Origin: Actinomadura sp. 7K507
Lineage (GTDB): Bacteria; Actinomycetota; Actinomycetes; Streptosporangiales; Streptosporangiaceae
DNA length: 64,000 nt
Assembly: GCF_004348425.1 (NCBI RefSeq)
Contig: NZ_SMKK01000006.1
Span: 1-64,000, forward strand
Direction of reading: 5' to 3'
Position numbers and translations under genes: made by a program. Below the pieces are notes generated by a model. It worked only from the letters and a program-made list of their open reading frames with translations. It was not told the origin of the DNA and did not search any database. Position 1 is the stretch's first letter, and every line of letters begins with the position of its first letter. This document shows positions 9,393-18,031 of the stretch, in pieces.

Positions 9393-9537
9393 CGCTCCGC
9401 CCCCTCTTGCGTCTCGTGAACCTCTGCGGCCAGGCCGGCGGCCGTGTGGACACGGCATTGGAGATCGGTCATCGGGCCTCCCTTTCTTCCGTCCTCGGTG
9501 CCGTCGACCATAGGATTCGGGCCATCCGCATTTGAAG

Positions 9538-9557
9538 AGGGCACTTTGAGGTGCCCT
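9538..9557. promoter_or_regulatory. Inverted repeat, possible HxlR operator
   Basis: AGGGCAC-TTTGAG-GTGCCCT, perfect 7-bp arms, 25 bp upstream of the HxlR start in the divergent gap. HxlR proteins often bind such sites between themselves and an oxidoreductase gene. Confidence 0.5.
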
Positions 9558-9581
9558 TCACGCCCCCGCCGGAGGTGCCTC

Positions 9582-9908
9582 GTGGCATTGGCGATTCCCG
9601 ACGTGCTGGAGGAGTCCTGCGCCACCCGCCAGGCTCTGGAACGGCTGGCGGCCAAATGGCGGATCCTGCTTATCTACGCCCTCATGGACGGCCCGCAGCG
9701 CCCCGCCCGCCTCCGCGACCGGGTCCCCGGCATCACCCAGAAGGTGCTGACCGAGACGCTGCGCGGCATGGAGGCAGACGGGCTCGTCGCCCGGGACGTC
9801 TACAAGGAGACCGCTCCGCAGCACGTCGAGTACTCCCTCACCGACCTCGGCAAGTCCTTGGAGGCGCCCCTTGCGGCCATCTGCGCCTGGGCCGCCGAAC
9901 ACGCCTGA
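9582..9908 (+). CDS. HxlR family regulator
   Basis: A 108-residue winged-helix protein (RQALERLAAKWRILLIYALMDGPQRPARLRDRVPGIT, then KVLTETLRGMEADGLVAR and a final YSLTDLGKSLEAPL). A GGAGG site 6 bp before GTG 9582 fixes the start. HxlR regulators respond to thiols, quinones or aldehydes. It diverges from the F420/NADP-type oxidoreductase, which is the likely target. Confidence 0.87.
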   Translation: MALAIPDVLEESCATRQALERLAAKWRILLIYALMDGPQRPARLRDRVPGITQKVLTETLRGMEADGLVARDVYKETAPQHVEYSLTDLGKSLEAPLAAICAWAAEHA

Positions 9909-9982
9909 CCCGCCGGCGAGCCGGTGGCGGATCCGCCGTGCCGTCCTTGACCCATCAAATGAACGGTCTTTTAATTTGCGTC

Positions 9983-10600
9983 ATGGGACGTATCGCGGGC
10001 GTCACCGCGGCGGAGACGCGGGAGCGGCTGCTGCGGGCCGCGGCGGACGCGTTCGCGCAGCGCGGGTACGACGGGACGCGTGTCGCCGACATCGCGCGGG
10101 CCGCCGGCGTGAGCAACGGTGCGCTCTACGCGCACTTCGACTCGAAGGCCGAGCTGCTGGTGGCGGCGCTGCGGGCGCACGGGCGGCGGCTGCTCGGCGA
10201 ACTGTTCGCCGCCGACCCGGACCGTCCGGTCACCGAGTTGCTGCTCGCCGCCGGACGGTGGCTTCCGCGGCCGCTCGACGTCCCCGGGTACCTGATCGTG
10301 GAGGCGCTCGTCGCGGCCCGCCGTGACGAGGACGTCGCCCAGCCCATGCGCGACTATGTGGGGGAACGCGGCGACTGGCTCGCCGGGCTGGTGCGCATCG
10401 CGCAGGCCGGGGACGAGCTCGACACCGCCGTCTCTCCGAACGCGCTCGCCCACCTCTGCCTCCTGCTGGGGATGGGCAGCGCGCTCGTCACGCCGGACCT
10501 GCACGCGGTCGGGGACGAGGAGTGGTCCGCGCTCCTCGCCCGAATCGTCGCCGCGCTCGCGCCGGACGGCTCCACGGCACAGACGGGAGGAACGCGATGA
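9983..10600 (+). CDS. TetR family regulator of the ferredoxin-P450 operon
   Basis: 205 residues with a standard TetR helix-turn-helix (TRVADIARAAGVSNGALYAHFDSKAELL, residues ~32-59). Its stop overlaps the ferredoxin start (ATGA), so regulator, ferredoxin and P450 form one transcript. It probably controls its own operon. An AT-rich patch (AAATGAACGGTCTTTTAATTT) directly upstream could hold the operator, but the symmetry is weak. Confidence 0.87.
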   Translation: MGRIAGVTAAETRERLLRAAADAFAQRGYDGTRVADIARAAGVSNGALYAHFDSKAELLVAALRAHGRRLLGELFAADPDRPVTELLLAAGRWLPRPLDVPGYLIVEALVAARRDEDVAQPMRDYVGERGDWLAGLVRIAQAGDELDTAVSPNALAHLCLLLGMGSALVTPDLHAVGDEEWSALLARIVAALAPDGSTAQTGGTR

Positions 10601-10797
10601 AGGTGCAGATAGACCCCGAGCGCTGCCAGGGGCATGGCCGTTGCTACGACCTGGCGCCCGGCCTGTTCGGCGAGGACGACGAGGGCTACGGGACGGTCCT
10701 CGGCGACGGCGCCGTGGAACCGGGCCGGGAGAACGAGGCCCGCCGCGCGGTCGCGAACTGCCCCGAGCGGGCGATCGACCTCACCGGGGAGGCCTGA
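10597..10797 (+). CDS. [3Fe-4S]-type ferredoxin
   Basis: A 66-residue single-cluster ferredoxin with CQGHGRCYDLAPGLF near the N-terminus and CPERAID near the C-terminus, the arrangement of P450-linked actinobacterial ferredoxins. The start overlaps the TetR stop and the P450 follows after 1 bp. It should pass electrons to that P450; no ferredoxin reductase is encoded nearby. Confidence 0.9.
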   Translation: MKVQIDPERCQGHGRCYDLAPGLFGEDDEGYGTVLGDGAVEPGRENEARRAVANCPERAIDLTGEA

Positions 10798-10798
10798 C

Positions 10799-12067
10799 AT
10801 GACCGCCGACGACCGCTTCGACCAGGGCTTCGAGGAGATGCGCGGGAGCCGTCCGCTCGGCGTCCGCAACGAGATCGTCACAGGTCCCGTCTCGGACTGG
10901 ACGACCGACTTCTCCCACCTCGAACCGGAATGGGCGGCCGACCCGTACGCGATCCAGGACGACCTGCGGCGGCAGTGCCCGTTCGCGCGCACCGAGCGGT
11001 TCGGCGGCGGCTGGCTGCCCACCCGGCACGAGGACGTCGCGGCGATCGCCTACGACACCGAGCACTTCTCGTCGCGGTCGATCATCATGAGCAACTTCCG
11101 GCCGCCGAGGGAGATCGCCCCGGTGGGCGGCGTCCCGCCGATCTCGTCCGACCCGCCGTTCCACCGGGACGCGCGCAGGCTGCTGCTCCCGGCGTTCACC
11201 AAGTCCGCGGTCGGGCGGCTGGAGCCGGCGACCCGGGCGTTCTGCCACGCGCTCATCGACTCCTTCGACGGCGACGTCGTCGACGCCGCGCAGGACTACG
11301 CCCAGCACATCCCGGTGCGGGTCATCGCCGACATGCTCGGCTTCCCGCCGGAGGACGGCCCGCGATTCCGCCGGTTCGTCGAGGACGCGCTGGAAGGCGT
11401 CAACCTGCCGCCGGAGGAGCGCATCCAGCGGATGGAAGCGCTGTTCGACTATCTCCACGCGCAGATTCGCGACCACATCGACAATCCGCGCGACGACCTC
11501 ACGACCTACCTCATCGACGCCGAGCTCTACGGCCGCAAGCTCGAACCGTCCCATGTCTCCGGGACGATGGCGCTGCTGCTCATCGCCGGCATCGACACCA
11601 CGTGGAGCGCGATCGGCGCCTCCCTGTGGCACCTGGCGAAGACACCGTCCGACCATGAACGCCTGACCGCCGACCCCGGCCTGCTGCCGACCGCGATGGA
11701 GGAGTTCCTGCGCGCCTACGCACCCGTCACCATGGCGCGGCTGGTCAAGGAGGACATGCACTGGCGCGGGGTGGACATGAGGGCCGACGACTGGGTGCTG
11801 CTGTCGTTCCCGGCCGCCAACCGCGACCCGGCGCAGTTCGACCGGGCGGACGAGGTGGTGATCGACCGCGAGGTCAACCGGCACTCCGCGTTCGGCCTCG
11901 GCATCCACCGCTGCGTCGGCTCCCACCTGGCCCGCATGGAACTCCGCGTAGCCCTGGAGGTGTGGCTGGAACGCATCCCGACGTTCACCCTGGAAGACCC
12001 GTCCGCCGTAACCTGGTCCGCAGGCCAGGTCCGAGGCCCCCGCACCCTCCCCATCCACCTCCCCTGA
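10799..12067 (+). CDS. Cytochrome P450
   Basis: 422 residues. The oxygen-activation motif in helix I (LLLIAGIDTTWSAIG), the ExxR motif (EEFLR) and the heme loop with its ligand cysteine (FGLGIHRCVGSHLAR) are all present. Class I bacterial P450s of this length hydroxylate small molecules. The substrate cannot be read from the sequence, and the iron locus shows no obvious need for it. It is co-transcribed with its ferredoxin and a TetR regulator. The tandem duplication downstream begins at its stop codon. Confidence 0.92.
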   Translation: MTADDRFDQGFEEMRGSRPLGVRNEIVTGPVSDWTTDFSHLEPEWAADPYAIQDDLRRQCPFARTERFGGGWLPTRHEDVAAIAYDTEHFSSRSIIMSNFRPPREIAPVGGVPPISSDPPFHRDARRLLLPAFTKSAVGRLEPATRAFCHALIDSFDGDVVDAAQDYAQHIPVRVIADMLGFPPEDGPRFRRFVEDALEGVNLPPEERIQRMEALFDYLHAQIRDHIDNPRDDLTTYLIDAELYGRKLEPSHVSGTMALLLIAGIDTTWSAIGASLWHLAKTPSDHERLTADPGLLPTAMEEFLRAYAPVTMARLVKEDMHWRGVDMRADDWVLLSFPAANRDPAQFDRADEVVIDREVNRHSAFGLGIHRCVGSHLARMELRVALEVWLERIPTFTLEDPSAVTWSAGQVRGPRTLPIHLP

Positions 12068-12103
12068 CCACGGCCGTCGCCCAAGAAGATGATCGACGAC
12101 GCC

Positions 12104-12295
12104 CTACGAACCCCGAACTGTCGTGAGGAGTGCAGCCCATTCTGGTCGTGTGAACTCCAGGATCTGGCCACGGCCATTTTCCTTGGAGTCACGGACTCCT
12201 ACGGTCTGATGGTCGGTGGCCAGCGCTATTTCGACACACTCGGCTCCAGCTTCGCTGCGACGTGCCTTGCGCCAGTGGGGGTAGTTCTTCCTCAT
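12104..12295 (-). CDS. DUF397 protein
   Basis: 63 residues with the DUF397 pattern (WRKARRSEAGAECVEIA, VGVRDSKENGRGQILEF, EWAALL). Such proteins are small partners of Scr1/BldB-type regulators in actinomycetes, where the pair behaves as regulator and antagonist. Its start overlaps the stop of the preceding Scr1 gene by 4 bp, so the two are translationally coupled. Confidence 0.88.
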   Translation of the reverse strand: MRKNYPHWRKARRSEAGAECVEIALATDHQTVGVRDSKENGRGQILEFTRPEWAALLTTVRGS

Positions 12296-13173
12296 TCACT
12301 GGATCCCGTCTGCTCGATCAGCTGATCCGCCACTTCGTTCAGCCTTGCCAGGCTGGCCTCGGGGGAGAGGGCGGCCCCGCTGAGGTGATCATACCTCCGC
12401 GTATACCGCTCGACGTCTTGTGGTTCGATGTGGACGATGTCTGCCGTGACCGTGTCCACAACGGTCATCGGAGGATCGTCCACGTCCGGGAAGGTGTAAA
12501 GGAAGAACGGGACGGTGGGGAGTGGGTACCCCTGGACCCTGACGTCCACCGGCAGGAGTTGCACGTTCAAGCGCGGTGCTTCGGTCACCGTCTGGACGAT
12601 GTGGCGTACCTGGTCCACGAAGATCTCTTCGGGGACGATGATGCGGCGTAGGACGACCTCGTCCAGTATGAAGTCGTACTTCGGGCCGCCGGGACGCAGG
12701 ATCTGCTCTTGTCGACGCAATCTCGCTTCGGTCATTTTTGCAGGCGCGAAGTCAGTCGAGCCCTCTGCCTTTGCGAGGTCGATCATGGCGGCGATCATCT
12801 CTGGGGTTTGCAGTACACCGGGTATGGAACTGGGGCTGTATCCGCGTATCGTTTCGGCACCGGACTCGATGTCAGCGTAGAGGCGCTGGCGGGGCCCCAT
12901 GGCATCGCCGTAAGAGTCCCACCAGCCCTTTTCAGTGGCAGCCGTAGCGAGACGGACCATGCTCGTCCATTGATCATTCGGGATTCCGAGTGCGTCGAGG
13001 ATCTTGACGATATCGCCGACGTCGGGGCGGCCGTAGGCGTTCTCGAGGCGGCTGATCTTCGTGCGTGAGTAGTGGATGCGTTTAGCGAGTTCGTCCGCCG
13101 TCATCTCCCGCTCTTCACGGAGCGTGCGGAGTTGGGCTGCGAGACGATGCCGTCGTACGAACGGGCTGACCAT
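12292..13173 (-). CDS. Scr1 family helix-turn-helix regulator (DUF5753)
   Basis: About 293 residues. An XRE-type helix-turn-helix occupies the N-terminus (LRTLREEREMTADELAKRIHYSRTKISRLENAYGRPD), followed by the DUF5753 domain typical of Scr1 proteins. The ATG at 13173 (MVSPFVRRHRL) aligns with the paralogue at 13878-14759; a longer frame from 13209 exists. With its DUF397 partner it forms a two-gene cassette of a type common and multi-copy in actinomycetes, often linked to development or antibiotic production. Confidence 0.87.
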   Translation of the reverse strand: MVSPFVRRHRLAAQLRTLREEREMTADELAKRIHYSRTKISRLENAYGRPDVGDIVKILDALGIPNDQWTSMVRLATAATEKGWWDSYGDAMGPRQRLYADIESGAETIRGYSPSSIPGVLQTPEMIAAMIDLAKAEGSTDFAPAKMTEARLRRQEQILRPGGPKYDFILDEVVLRRIIVPEEIFVDQVRHIVQTVTEAPRLNVQLLPVDVRVQGYPLPTVPFFLYTFPDVDDPPMTVVDTVTADIVHIEPQDVERYTRRYDHLSGAALSPEASLARLNEVADQLIEQTGSSE

Positions 13174-13689
13174 GTCGACCCCCGGGGGAGAAGGAACGTG
13201 ACGATCCAACTACCCTGTGTACATGATCGTCGTGACCTCTGGCGGGAGAATGAACGGGTGGTCAGCCCGAACACGGCCACACTTTTCTATCGAACACGCT
13301 CGTATGTGCCCAGACGTTCAATCGACCGTGTCTCGCGTTCCGGAGTCGGTGCGCGCCATGTCATCCGCCCATGAGAAGGCGGCGGTGGGCATGCCACAGG
13401 CCCGTACGAGGCGCCAGCCCTTGTCACCATGATCAGCATGGTTGCGTGAATGCCATCGGCTGTGGATGCTGCGGAACTGGACGAGCCGGAGCCGTGCCGT
13501 GGCCATCCTGCCTGAGCGGATGGCTTCAGCTCAGACGCCCGAGGCGTCTTCTCGCCGAACAGCGATCCATCCTCTGTGTCCCTCGGCATTTCTATCACGG
13601 GGCTCGACTTGGGTGTGCTCGGCGTTCTGTCGTTGAAGTGGACGACCTGACCACGGCCGTCGTCCAAGCACCTGATGATCTACGGCGTC
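13174..13689. other. Intergenic stretch with promoter copy and gene fragment
   Basis: This 516-bp gap holds the promoter copy of tandem unit 1 (13200-13340) and a fragment similar to the 16.0-17.5 kb gene (see the pseudogene entry). I see no intact gene: a minus-strand frame at 13287-13667 mixes the fragment with unrelated codons. Confidence 0.6.
13520..13667 (-). pseudogene. Fragment related to the gene at 16001-17476
   Basis: On the minus strand this reads VVHFNDRTPST, the same peptide found inside the Glu/Pro-rich protein at 16001-17476. At DNA level about 65 bp (13583-13647) match 16471-16532, with one 3-base indel. The rest of the parent gene is missing, so it is a dead fragment left by recombination. 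Confidence 0.6.
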
Positions 13690-13881
13690 CTACGAACCTG
13701 CTCGGATCGCTGTGAGGAACGCGGTCCATTCCGAGGAAGTCAGCTCAAGAATCGGTCCTCTATCAAGCTCTTTAGTATCGCGAACACCGACAGTGCCGCT
13801 GCTGCTTCTAGCTACTTGCACGCACTTTCCGTCAGGGTCGCTATAGCTGGACTTCCGCCATCCGGAGAATTTCGGGGTCAT
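13690..13881 (-). CDS. DUF397 protein (second copy)
   Basis: 63 residues (FSGWRKSSYSDPDGKCVQVA, VGVRDTKELDRGPILEL, SEWTAFL). It is closer to typical DUF397 proteins than the first copy. It overlaps the stop of its Scr1 partner by 4 bp. Confidence 0.88.
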   Translation of the reverse strand: MTPKFSGWRKSSYSDPDGKCVQVARSSSGTVGVRDTKELDRGPILELTSSEWTAFLTAIRAGS

Positions 13882-14759
13882 ACCCTTTGTCTCATCTCGT
13901 TCGCGAGTCGGTCGGCCGTCTCCGAGAGGAAGGCCAGACTCTCTTCGGGGGCCAGTGCAGCCTCCTGGAGACGCTTGTAGTCTCCGTCATACCTTGCCAG
14001 CTCTTCCGGGTCGGTGTGAACGAGATCGTTCGTGACAGTCTCCACAACTGCCATAGCAGGGTCCTCGTCGGCAGGGAAGGTGTAGAGCGCGACCGACGAC
14101 TTGGGCAGGAGGCCGCCGGTGATGCGGGCGTTGTAGCGAAGGAAACGAACGGTGAGCCGCTCCTCGGCTGAGACGATGTCGACCATGTGTCTGAGCTGCT
14201 TGATCATCACGTCTGCGTGTACATCCAGGCGCAGGATCACGAATTCGTCCAGGACGGTGTCGTACGTTGGGCCGTCTGGTCGTAGGAAGTGCAACTGCCT
14301 CTGACGGCGAGCTTCGGTCATGCGGGCCGGGGTGTATCTGATCGGCCGATTACTCTTGTCTAGCTTGACCAGTGCATCGATGAACTCGGGTGTTTGGAGC
14401 ACGGCAGGGATGCCCGTGGGGCTGTAGTCGCGTACGGTTGCGGCGCCGGCCTCGAGATCGGCATAGAGTTTCTGGCGACTGCCCATGGAATCGCCGAAGC
14501 GATCCCACCAGCCCTTGCTTGAGGCGTCACGCGCGAGACGCACTATCTCTTCCCACTCCGGACCGGCGACGTCGAGTGCGTCGAGGACGGTGATGACGTC
14601 GCCGACGTCAGGGCGGCCGTAGGCGTTCTCGAGGCGGCTGATCTTGGTGCGTGAGTAGTGGATCCCCTTGGCGAGTTCGTCCGCCGTCATCTCGCGCTCT
14701 TCGCGGAGCGTGCGGAGTTTGGCTGCGAGGCGATGGCGTCGTACGAACGGGCTCATCAT
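13878..14759 (-). CDS. Scr1 family helix-turn-helix regulator (second copy)
   Basis: 293 residues and a paralogue of 12292-13173. The DNA-binding region is almost identical (MTADELAKGIHYSRTKISRLENAYGRPDVGDV) while the DUF5753 part has drifted. Near-identical recognition helices suggest that both bind similar sites, perhaps each other's duplicated promoter, while the sensing domains differ. Two ATG codons in a row begin the gene. Confidence 0.88.
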   Translation of the reverse strand: MMSPFVRRHRLAAKLRTLREEREMTADELAKGIHYSRTKISRLENAYGRPDVGDVITVLDALDVAGPEWEEIVRLARDASSKGWWDRFGDSMGSRQKLYADLEAGAATVRDYSPTGIPAVLQTPEFIDALVKLDKSNRPIRYTPARMTEARRQRQLHFLRPDGPTYDTVLDEFVILRLDVHADVMIKQLRHMVDIVSAEERLTVRFLRYNARITGGLLPKSSVALYTFPADEDPAMAVVETVTNDLVHTDPEELARYDGDYKRLQEAALAPEESLAFLSETADRLANEMRQRV

Positions 14760-15082
14760 GGCGACCCCCAGGGCAGGAAGGTGACAGTCTGACTACCCTG
14801 TGTACACGACGGTTGAACCCTCCGGCAGGAGAATGAACGGGTGGTCAGGCCGAACACGGCCACACTTCTATATCGAACACGCTCGTATGTGCTCGGACGG
14901 TCGATCGCGCCTGTCTCGCGGTTCGGATCCGGCGCGCCGCAACTCGCCCGGCTTGAACCTCCGCGAAATCGGCGTTTCCTTCATGGCGTCCGAACCGGCC
15001 AGGCCCTCAACTGCGAACGTCGCGGCACAGGCTAAGACAGGCTGCCCTTGCGCTTCGGCTAGGCTGAGCGTGCGTATGCTCC
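14760..15082. other. Intergenic region
   Basis: The left ~160 bp is the promoter copy of tandem unit 2. In the remainder I see no gene, terminator or repeat. Confidence 0.6.
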
Positions 15083-15583
15083 TCAGCTTCCCGAAGATTC
15101 GCCTTGCCGGGCCGCCACCCATCCTCTGGCGAAGTCGACAGAATCCTTGATGAACTCCTCCAAGCCCGCCTCATCCAGCTCCGCTTCGTCCAACAGGGTC
15201 AATAGAACGACGACCTCCGCCATTATTGCAGTCTCGCCGTCCAAGAGGTCTATCGACTCCAGATTGGGCTCTCCCAAAGCTTCGCGGATCATTTCCTCCG
15301 CAACGCGTGGGTGGACTTTCTCTGCGCCCTTTTTGAGATTGATTCGCAAGTCTGCGACAAACCGGATCACCTGGGAAAAGGAGTATCGCGGTGAGAATTT
15401 CCTCCCCACCGCAACGGTGAAAGCTGCGTACAACGTTACGTGGTAAGCAATGGCTTCCGCTTCCGATTCGGCCCGCTCGAACGGATCCCATGCGCGAGGC
15501 TCTTCTTTGAGCAGTGAGCGCAGTGCATCTACGTGCTCTTCTCTTACCTCGACGCCCGTGCAGTCGATTACAGGGTGAGCCAT
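15083..15583 (-). CDS. Hypothetical helical protein, third gene of cassette
   Basis: 166 residues, predicted soluble, acidic and helical; no family recognised. It aligns loosely with the upstream gene product: YSFSQVIRFVADLR matches VPDDEVIDFVAAVR, HPRVAEEMIREAL matches DPSIAERILFAVL, and LDEAGLEEFIKDSVDFARGWV matches LSADDLDAFLAEARKTADRWL. The two are therefore probably tandem paralogues. It overlaps the upstream gene by 16 bp. Confidence 0.7.
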   Translation of the reverse strand: MAHPVIDCTGVEVREEHVDALRSLLKEEPRAWDPFERAESEAEAIAYHVTLYAAFTVAVGRKFSPRYSFSQVIRFVADLRINLKKGAEKVHPRVAEEMIREALGEPNLESIDLLDGETAIMAEVVVLLTLLDEAELDEAGLEEFIKDSVDFARGWVAARQGESSGS

Positions 15584-16017
15584 CGATCTGCTGTCTTTCG
15601 GGCCTCTGCGAGGAAGGCGTCGAGGTCGTCGGCGCTGAGGCTCTCGTCAGAAATCATCGCCGCCAACAAGAAGATCTCATAGCCGAGGACGGTGTCGTCG
15701 TCGATATCGGCAATATCCCCTTTGTCGAGGACGGCGAAGAGTATCCGTTCGGCGATGCTTGGATCGAGTGTTGTGGCGGTGTCCTCGTTCACGGAGCGCA
15801 CCGCAGCGACGAAGTCGATGACCTCGTCGTCCGGAACATACTTTCCGTTCCTGATGAAACGCCGCTCGGCGGCCTCAAAGAAGGCGGCGCCTATCAGCAT
15901 TGCGTAGCCGGTGTTGGCTTCGGCGGGGTCGAGCTGGTCAAGCATCCGGAGATGCTCTTCGGTGCGTCCTTCAAGTTGAGCCCGCAGGGTTTCCAGCTGA
16001 TCATCCGTTACTGCCAT
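15568..16017 (-). CDS. Hypothetical helical protein, second gene of cassette
   Basis: 149 residues, strongly acidic and helical, with no signal or membrane segment. It is a probable paralogue of the following gene (15083-15583). Overlaps of 17 bp with the gene before and 16 bp with the gene after indicate tight translational coupling. I cannot assign a family or function. Confidence 0.7.
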   Translation of the reverse strand: MAVTDDQLETLRAQLEGRTEEHLRMLDQLDPAEANTGYAMLIGAAFFEAAERRFIRNGKYVPDDEVIDFVAAVRSVNEDTATTLDPSIAERILFAVLDKGDIADIDDDTVLGYEIFLLAAMISDESLSADDLDAFLAEARKTADRWLTL

Positions 16018-17476
16018 GACGCCTTCCTGGAAGCTCGCTTACCTTGCTCTTGCTTCTTCCGTAGATTCGCTGACCCGCTTTGACCAACACTACCGTACCA
16101 ATGGCGAAGCCGATTGCAGCATTCCCTAGCTTCATGGTCTGGTTCGGTGCATTCAGATCCGGAATGGAGTCGCGACCTGTACTTGTCTTCAATGGGCCGG
16201 GCGGACGGTCGCCCAGGAATTCGCCTACCTTATTACCGATCTTCTTGCTGGCGTTGGCCGCGTCCTCGCTTTGCCTGCCGGCCTGGCGCCTGATCCGATC
16301 ACTGCGTCTGGTCCTGTCGGGATCGGGCTCGCGCAGGTCCTGGCCCTCAGGATCATCCTCGGGGCGGCGAAGTTCGCCGCGTCCAGGTGTTCCGTGCCGG
16401 GGGATCTCGGGTATTTTGCGGTATTCGTTTGATTCAGGGTCCGTGGCGTCCGGGGTTTCCGGTTGGCCTTCGGCATTCGTATCACGACGCTGGACCCGGG
16501 TGCTCGGCGTTCTGTCGTTGAAGTGGACGACCGGGGACGTCCAGCGTGTGACGCCTTCCTCCGCTGCCGATGGCCAAGCGACTTGGCGCATTGGTCCGTC
16601 GGGCTGTTGAGGGGGTTCGGCGGTGCGGGGTTGGTCTTCGGGGGGCCGCTGCTGACCACCTTCGGCGGACTGGCCGTTCTGCGCACTGTCGTCCTGCTGC
16701 TTGGCTGGGGTGGGCGCGGGGTCGTCCAGGGGTGCCCGCTCGTGGTGGGTCGGTTCGTCCTCGGCCTGGGTGGTGTGTTCGGTGGCGGGTTCCCGGTCAG
16801 CGTCGGTACCGGGTGCTTGAGCGCCTTGCTGGGGCTGGTCGCGTTCGTCCAGCGGTTCGGGGGTGTTCCCACCGGCTTCCTCGGCGTGGAGTCCTTCACC
16901 GCGTCCTTCCGGTGGTTCCGCCTCCTCGGCTTCACGTTCTGATTCGCCTAGCTCCGGCTGACTCTCCTCGTTCTGTGGCTCGGCCGGTGTGTCTGGCTTC
17001 TCACCGCTGGGTTCTGCGAGGGACGACTCGGCGTTCTCATCCTCGGGCTCCCGGTCCGGCTCCGCGTTCGTCTCCGGCGTGGGTTCGACGCGTCCGTCCG
17101 GCTGTGTCTCGCCAGCCTCGGGTTTGAAGAGACCGCTCTCCCGGTCGCGCTCGTCGCTTTCAGAGGCGTCAGCGGATTCGGTCTCCGGCGTCTCCTTCGG
17201 GTCGGCCGGGGCCTCCTCCTTCTCGGCGGTGGGTTCGGACGTTGCTTCCTGGCGTTCGTCGCGCTGATCGGTGTTGGTTCCCTGCGCTGTGGTCTGCTGG
17301 GCCTCGGCTCTGCGGGCCTCCTGGGCTTCACGGGCGGCGCGGAGGCTTTCGAGGCGGGACGGCTGGCCCGGTGACCCCGGCCGGTCGGGTGGAGGGCCCG
17401 GTGGGTTGTCCCGGGACGGCGGTTGCTCGGCGTTCTCGGCGCGGGTGTCGGTCCCGCTGGTCTTCTCGACGCCCAC
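16001..17476 (-). CDS. Glu/Pro-rich disordered protein with C-terminal hydrophobic segment
   Basis: 491 residues. About 400 are low-complexity, rich in Glu, Pro, Gln, Asp and Ala, and surely unfolded. The last ~50 include LGNAAIGFAIGTVVLVKAG, a possible membrane or amphipathic helix, followed by basic residues. There is no N-terminal signal. The GTG start has AAAGGG about 9 bp upstream. It is the first gene of a three-gene overlapping operon with two paralogous small acidic proteins. Part of its sequence (VVHFNDRTPST) recurs as a fragment at 13.6 kb. Function unknown; a scaffold or tail-anchored tether is only a guess. Confidence 0.7.
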   Translation of the reverse strand: MGVEKTSGTDTRAENAEQPPSRDNPPGPPPDRPGSPGQPSRLESLRAAREAQEARRAEAQQTTAQGTNTDQRDERQEATSEPTAEKEEAPADPKETPETESADASESDERDRESGLFKPEAGETQPDGRVEPTPETNAEPDREPEDENAESSLAEPSGEKPDTPAEPQNEESQPELGESEREAEEAEPPEGRGEGLHAEEAGGNTPEPLDERDQPQQGAQAPGTDADREPATEHTTQAEDEPTHHERAPLDDPAPTPAKQQDDSAQNGQSAEGGQQRPPEDQPRTAEPPQQPDGPMRQVAWPSAAEEGVTRWTSPVVHFNDRTPSTRVQRRDTNAEGQPETPDATDPESNEYRKIPEIPRHGTPGRGELRRPEDDPEGQDLREPDPDRTRRSDRIRRQAGRQSEDAANASKKIGNKVGEFLGDRPPGPLKTSTGRDSIPDLNAPNQTMKLGNAAIGFAIGTVVLVKAGQRIYGRSKSKVSELPGRRHGSNG

Positions 17477-18031
17477 GCTTTCAGCCCTTTCCGCCGGGGG
17501 ACGGAGTCCTGCATATTCGCGATCAGCCTGACAGTGGACTTATCGCCCTTTTCGGAACATGTCGGACGAGGAGATGCGCGGGGTCGACATCCCTTGTGCC
17601 GCCGTCCATGTAATCGCGCGTGTTCATGATTTGCACGTTCAGGATCCGCATGTTCGTCGCCGTCCTGTCGAGTCGACTGGTCCGCCATGGGCTGGACATG
17701 TTCTTCGTGCACTCCACATGGGAACTCGTGGCGTTGCGTTCGCTGCAGCGGGGCTAATCCAATGGATGGGGAAGGGGCGGTCGACCGGGGTGATCGGCGG
17801 CGCTCCATGCCGCTCGCGTCCGCCGAGGGCCGTTCATTCCGCCGAGTGGCCCCAGCGGGTGAACTTTCAGGCGCTAGGGCGTCCGGGGGGCGCGTGTCCA
17901 GGCGTCCGACGTTCGGCTTCGGCGTGTGCCGATCGACGGCCTGACGTGGCATTTCGCGTGTTCGAGCCGGTGTGTGCGGTCACGATGAACACGCACGATG
18001 ACGAACCGGCCACTATGCGCTGAGGAAAACG
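17477..18031. other. Intergenic region between divergent units
   Basis: 555 bp that must hold the promoters of the three-gene cassette (leftward) and the ATPase pair (rightward). Apart from ribosome-site purines next to each start, I see no convincing operator, repeat or additional gene. Confidence 0.5.

Larger units (their letters stand above)
12063..13340. repeat. Tandem duplication unit 1 (DUF397 + Scr1 gene + promoter)
   Basis: This unit is repeated about 1.58 kb downstream (13646-14920). Matching landmarks are CCTGACCACGGCCGTCG at the left edge, the DUF397 and Scr1 genes in the same order and strand, and ~130 bp of near-identical promoter DNA around CTACCCTGTGTACA. The coding parts have diverged, so the duplication is not recent. 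Confidence 0.7.
13646..14920. repeat. Tandem duplication unit 2
   Basis: The second copy of the DUF397-Scr1-promoter unit at 12063-13340. Shared promoter landmarks are GAGAATGAACGGGTGGTCAG, CGAACACGGCCACACTT and TATCGAACACGCTCGTATGT. Confidence 0.7.
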
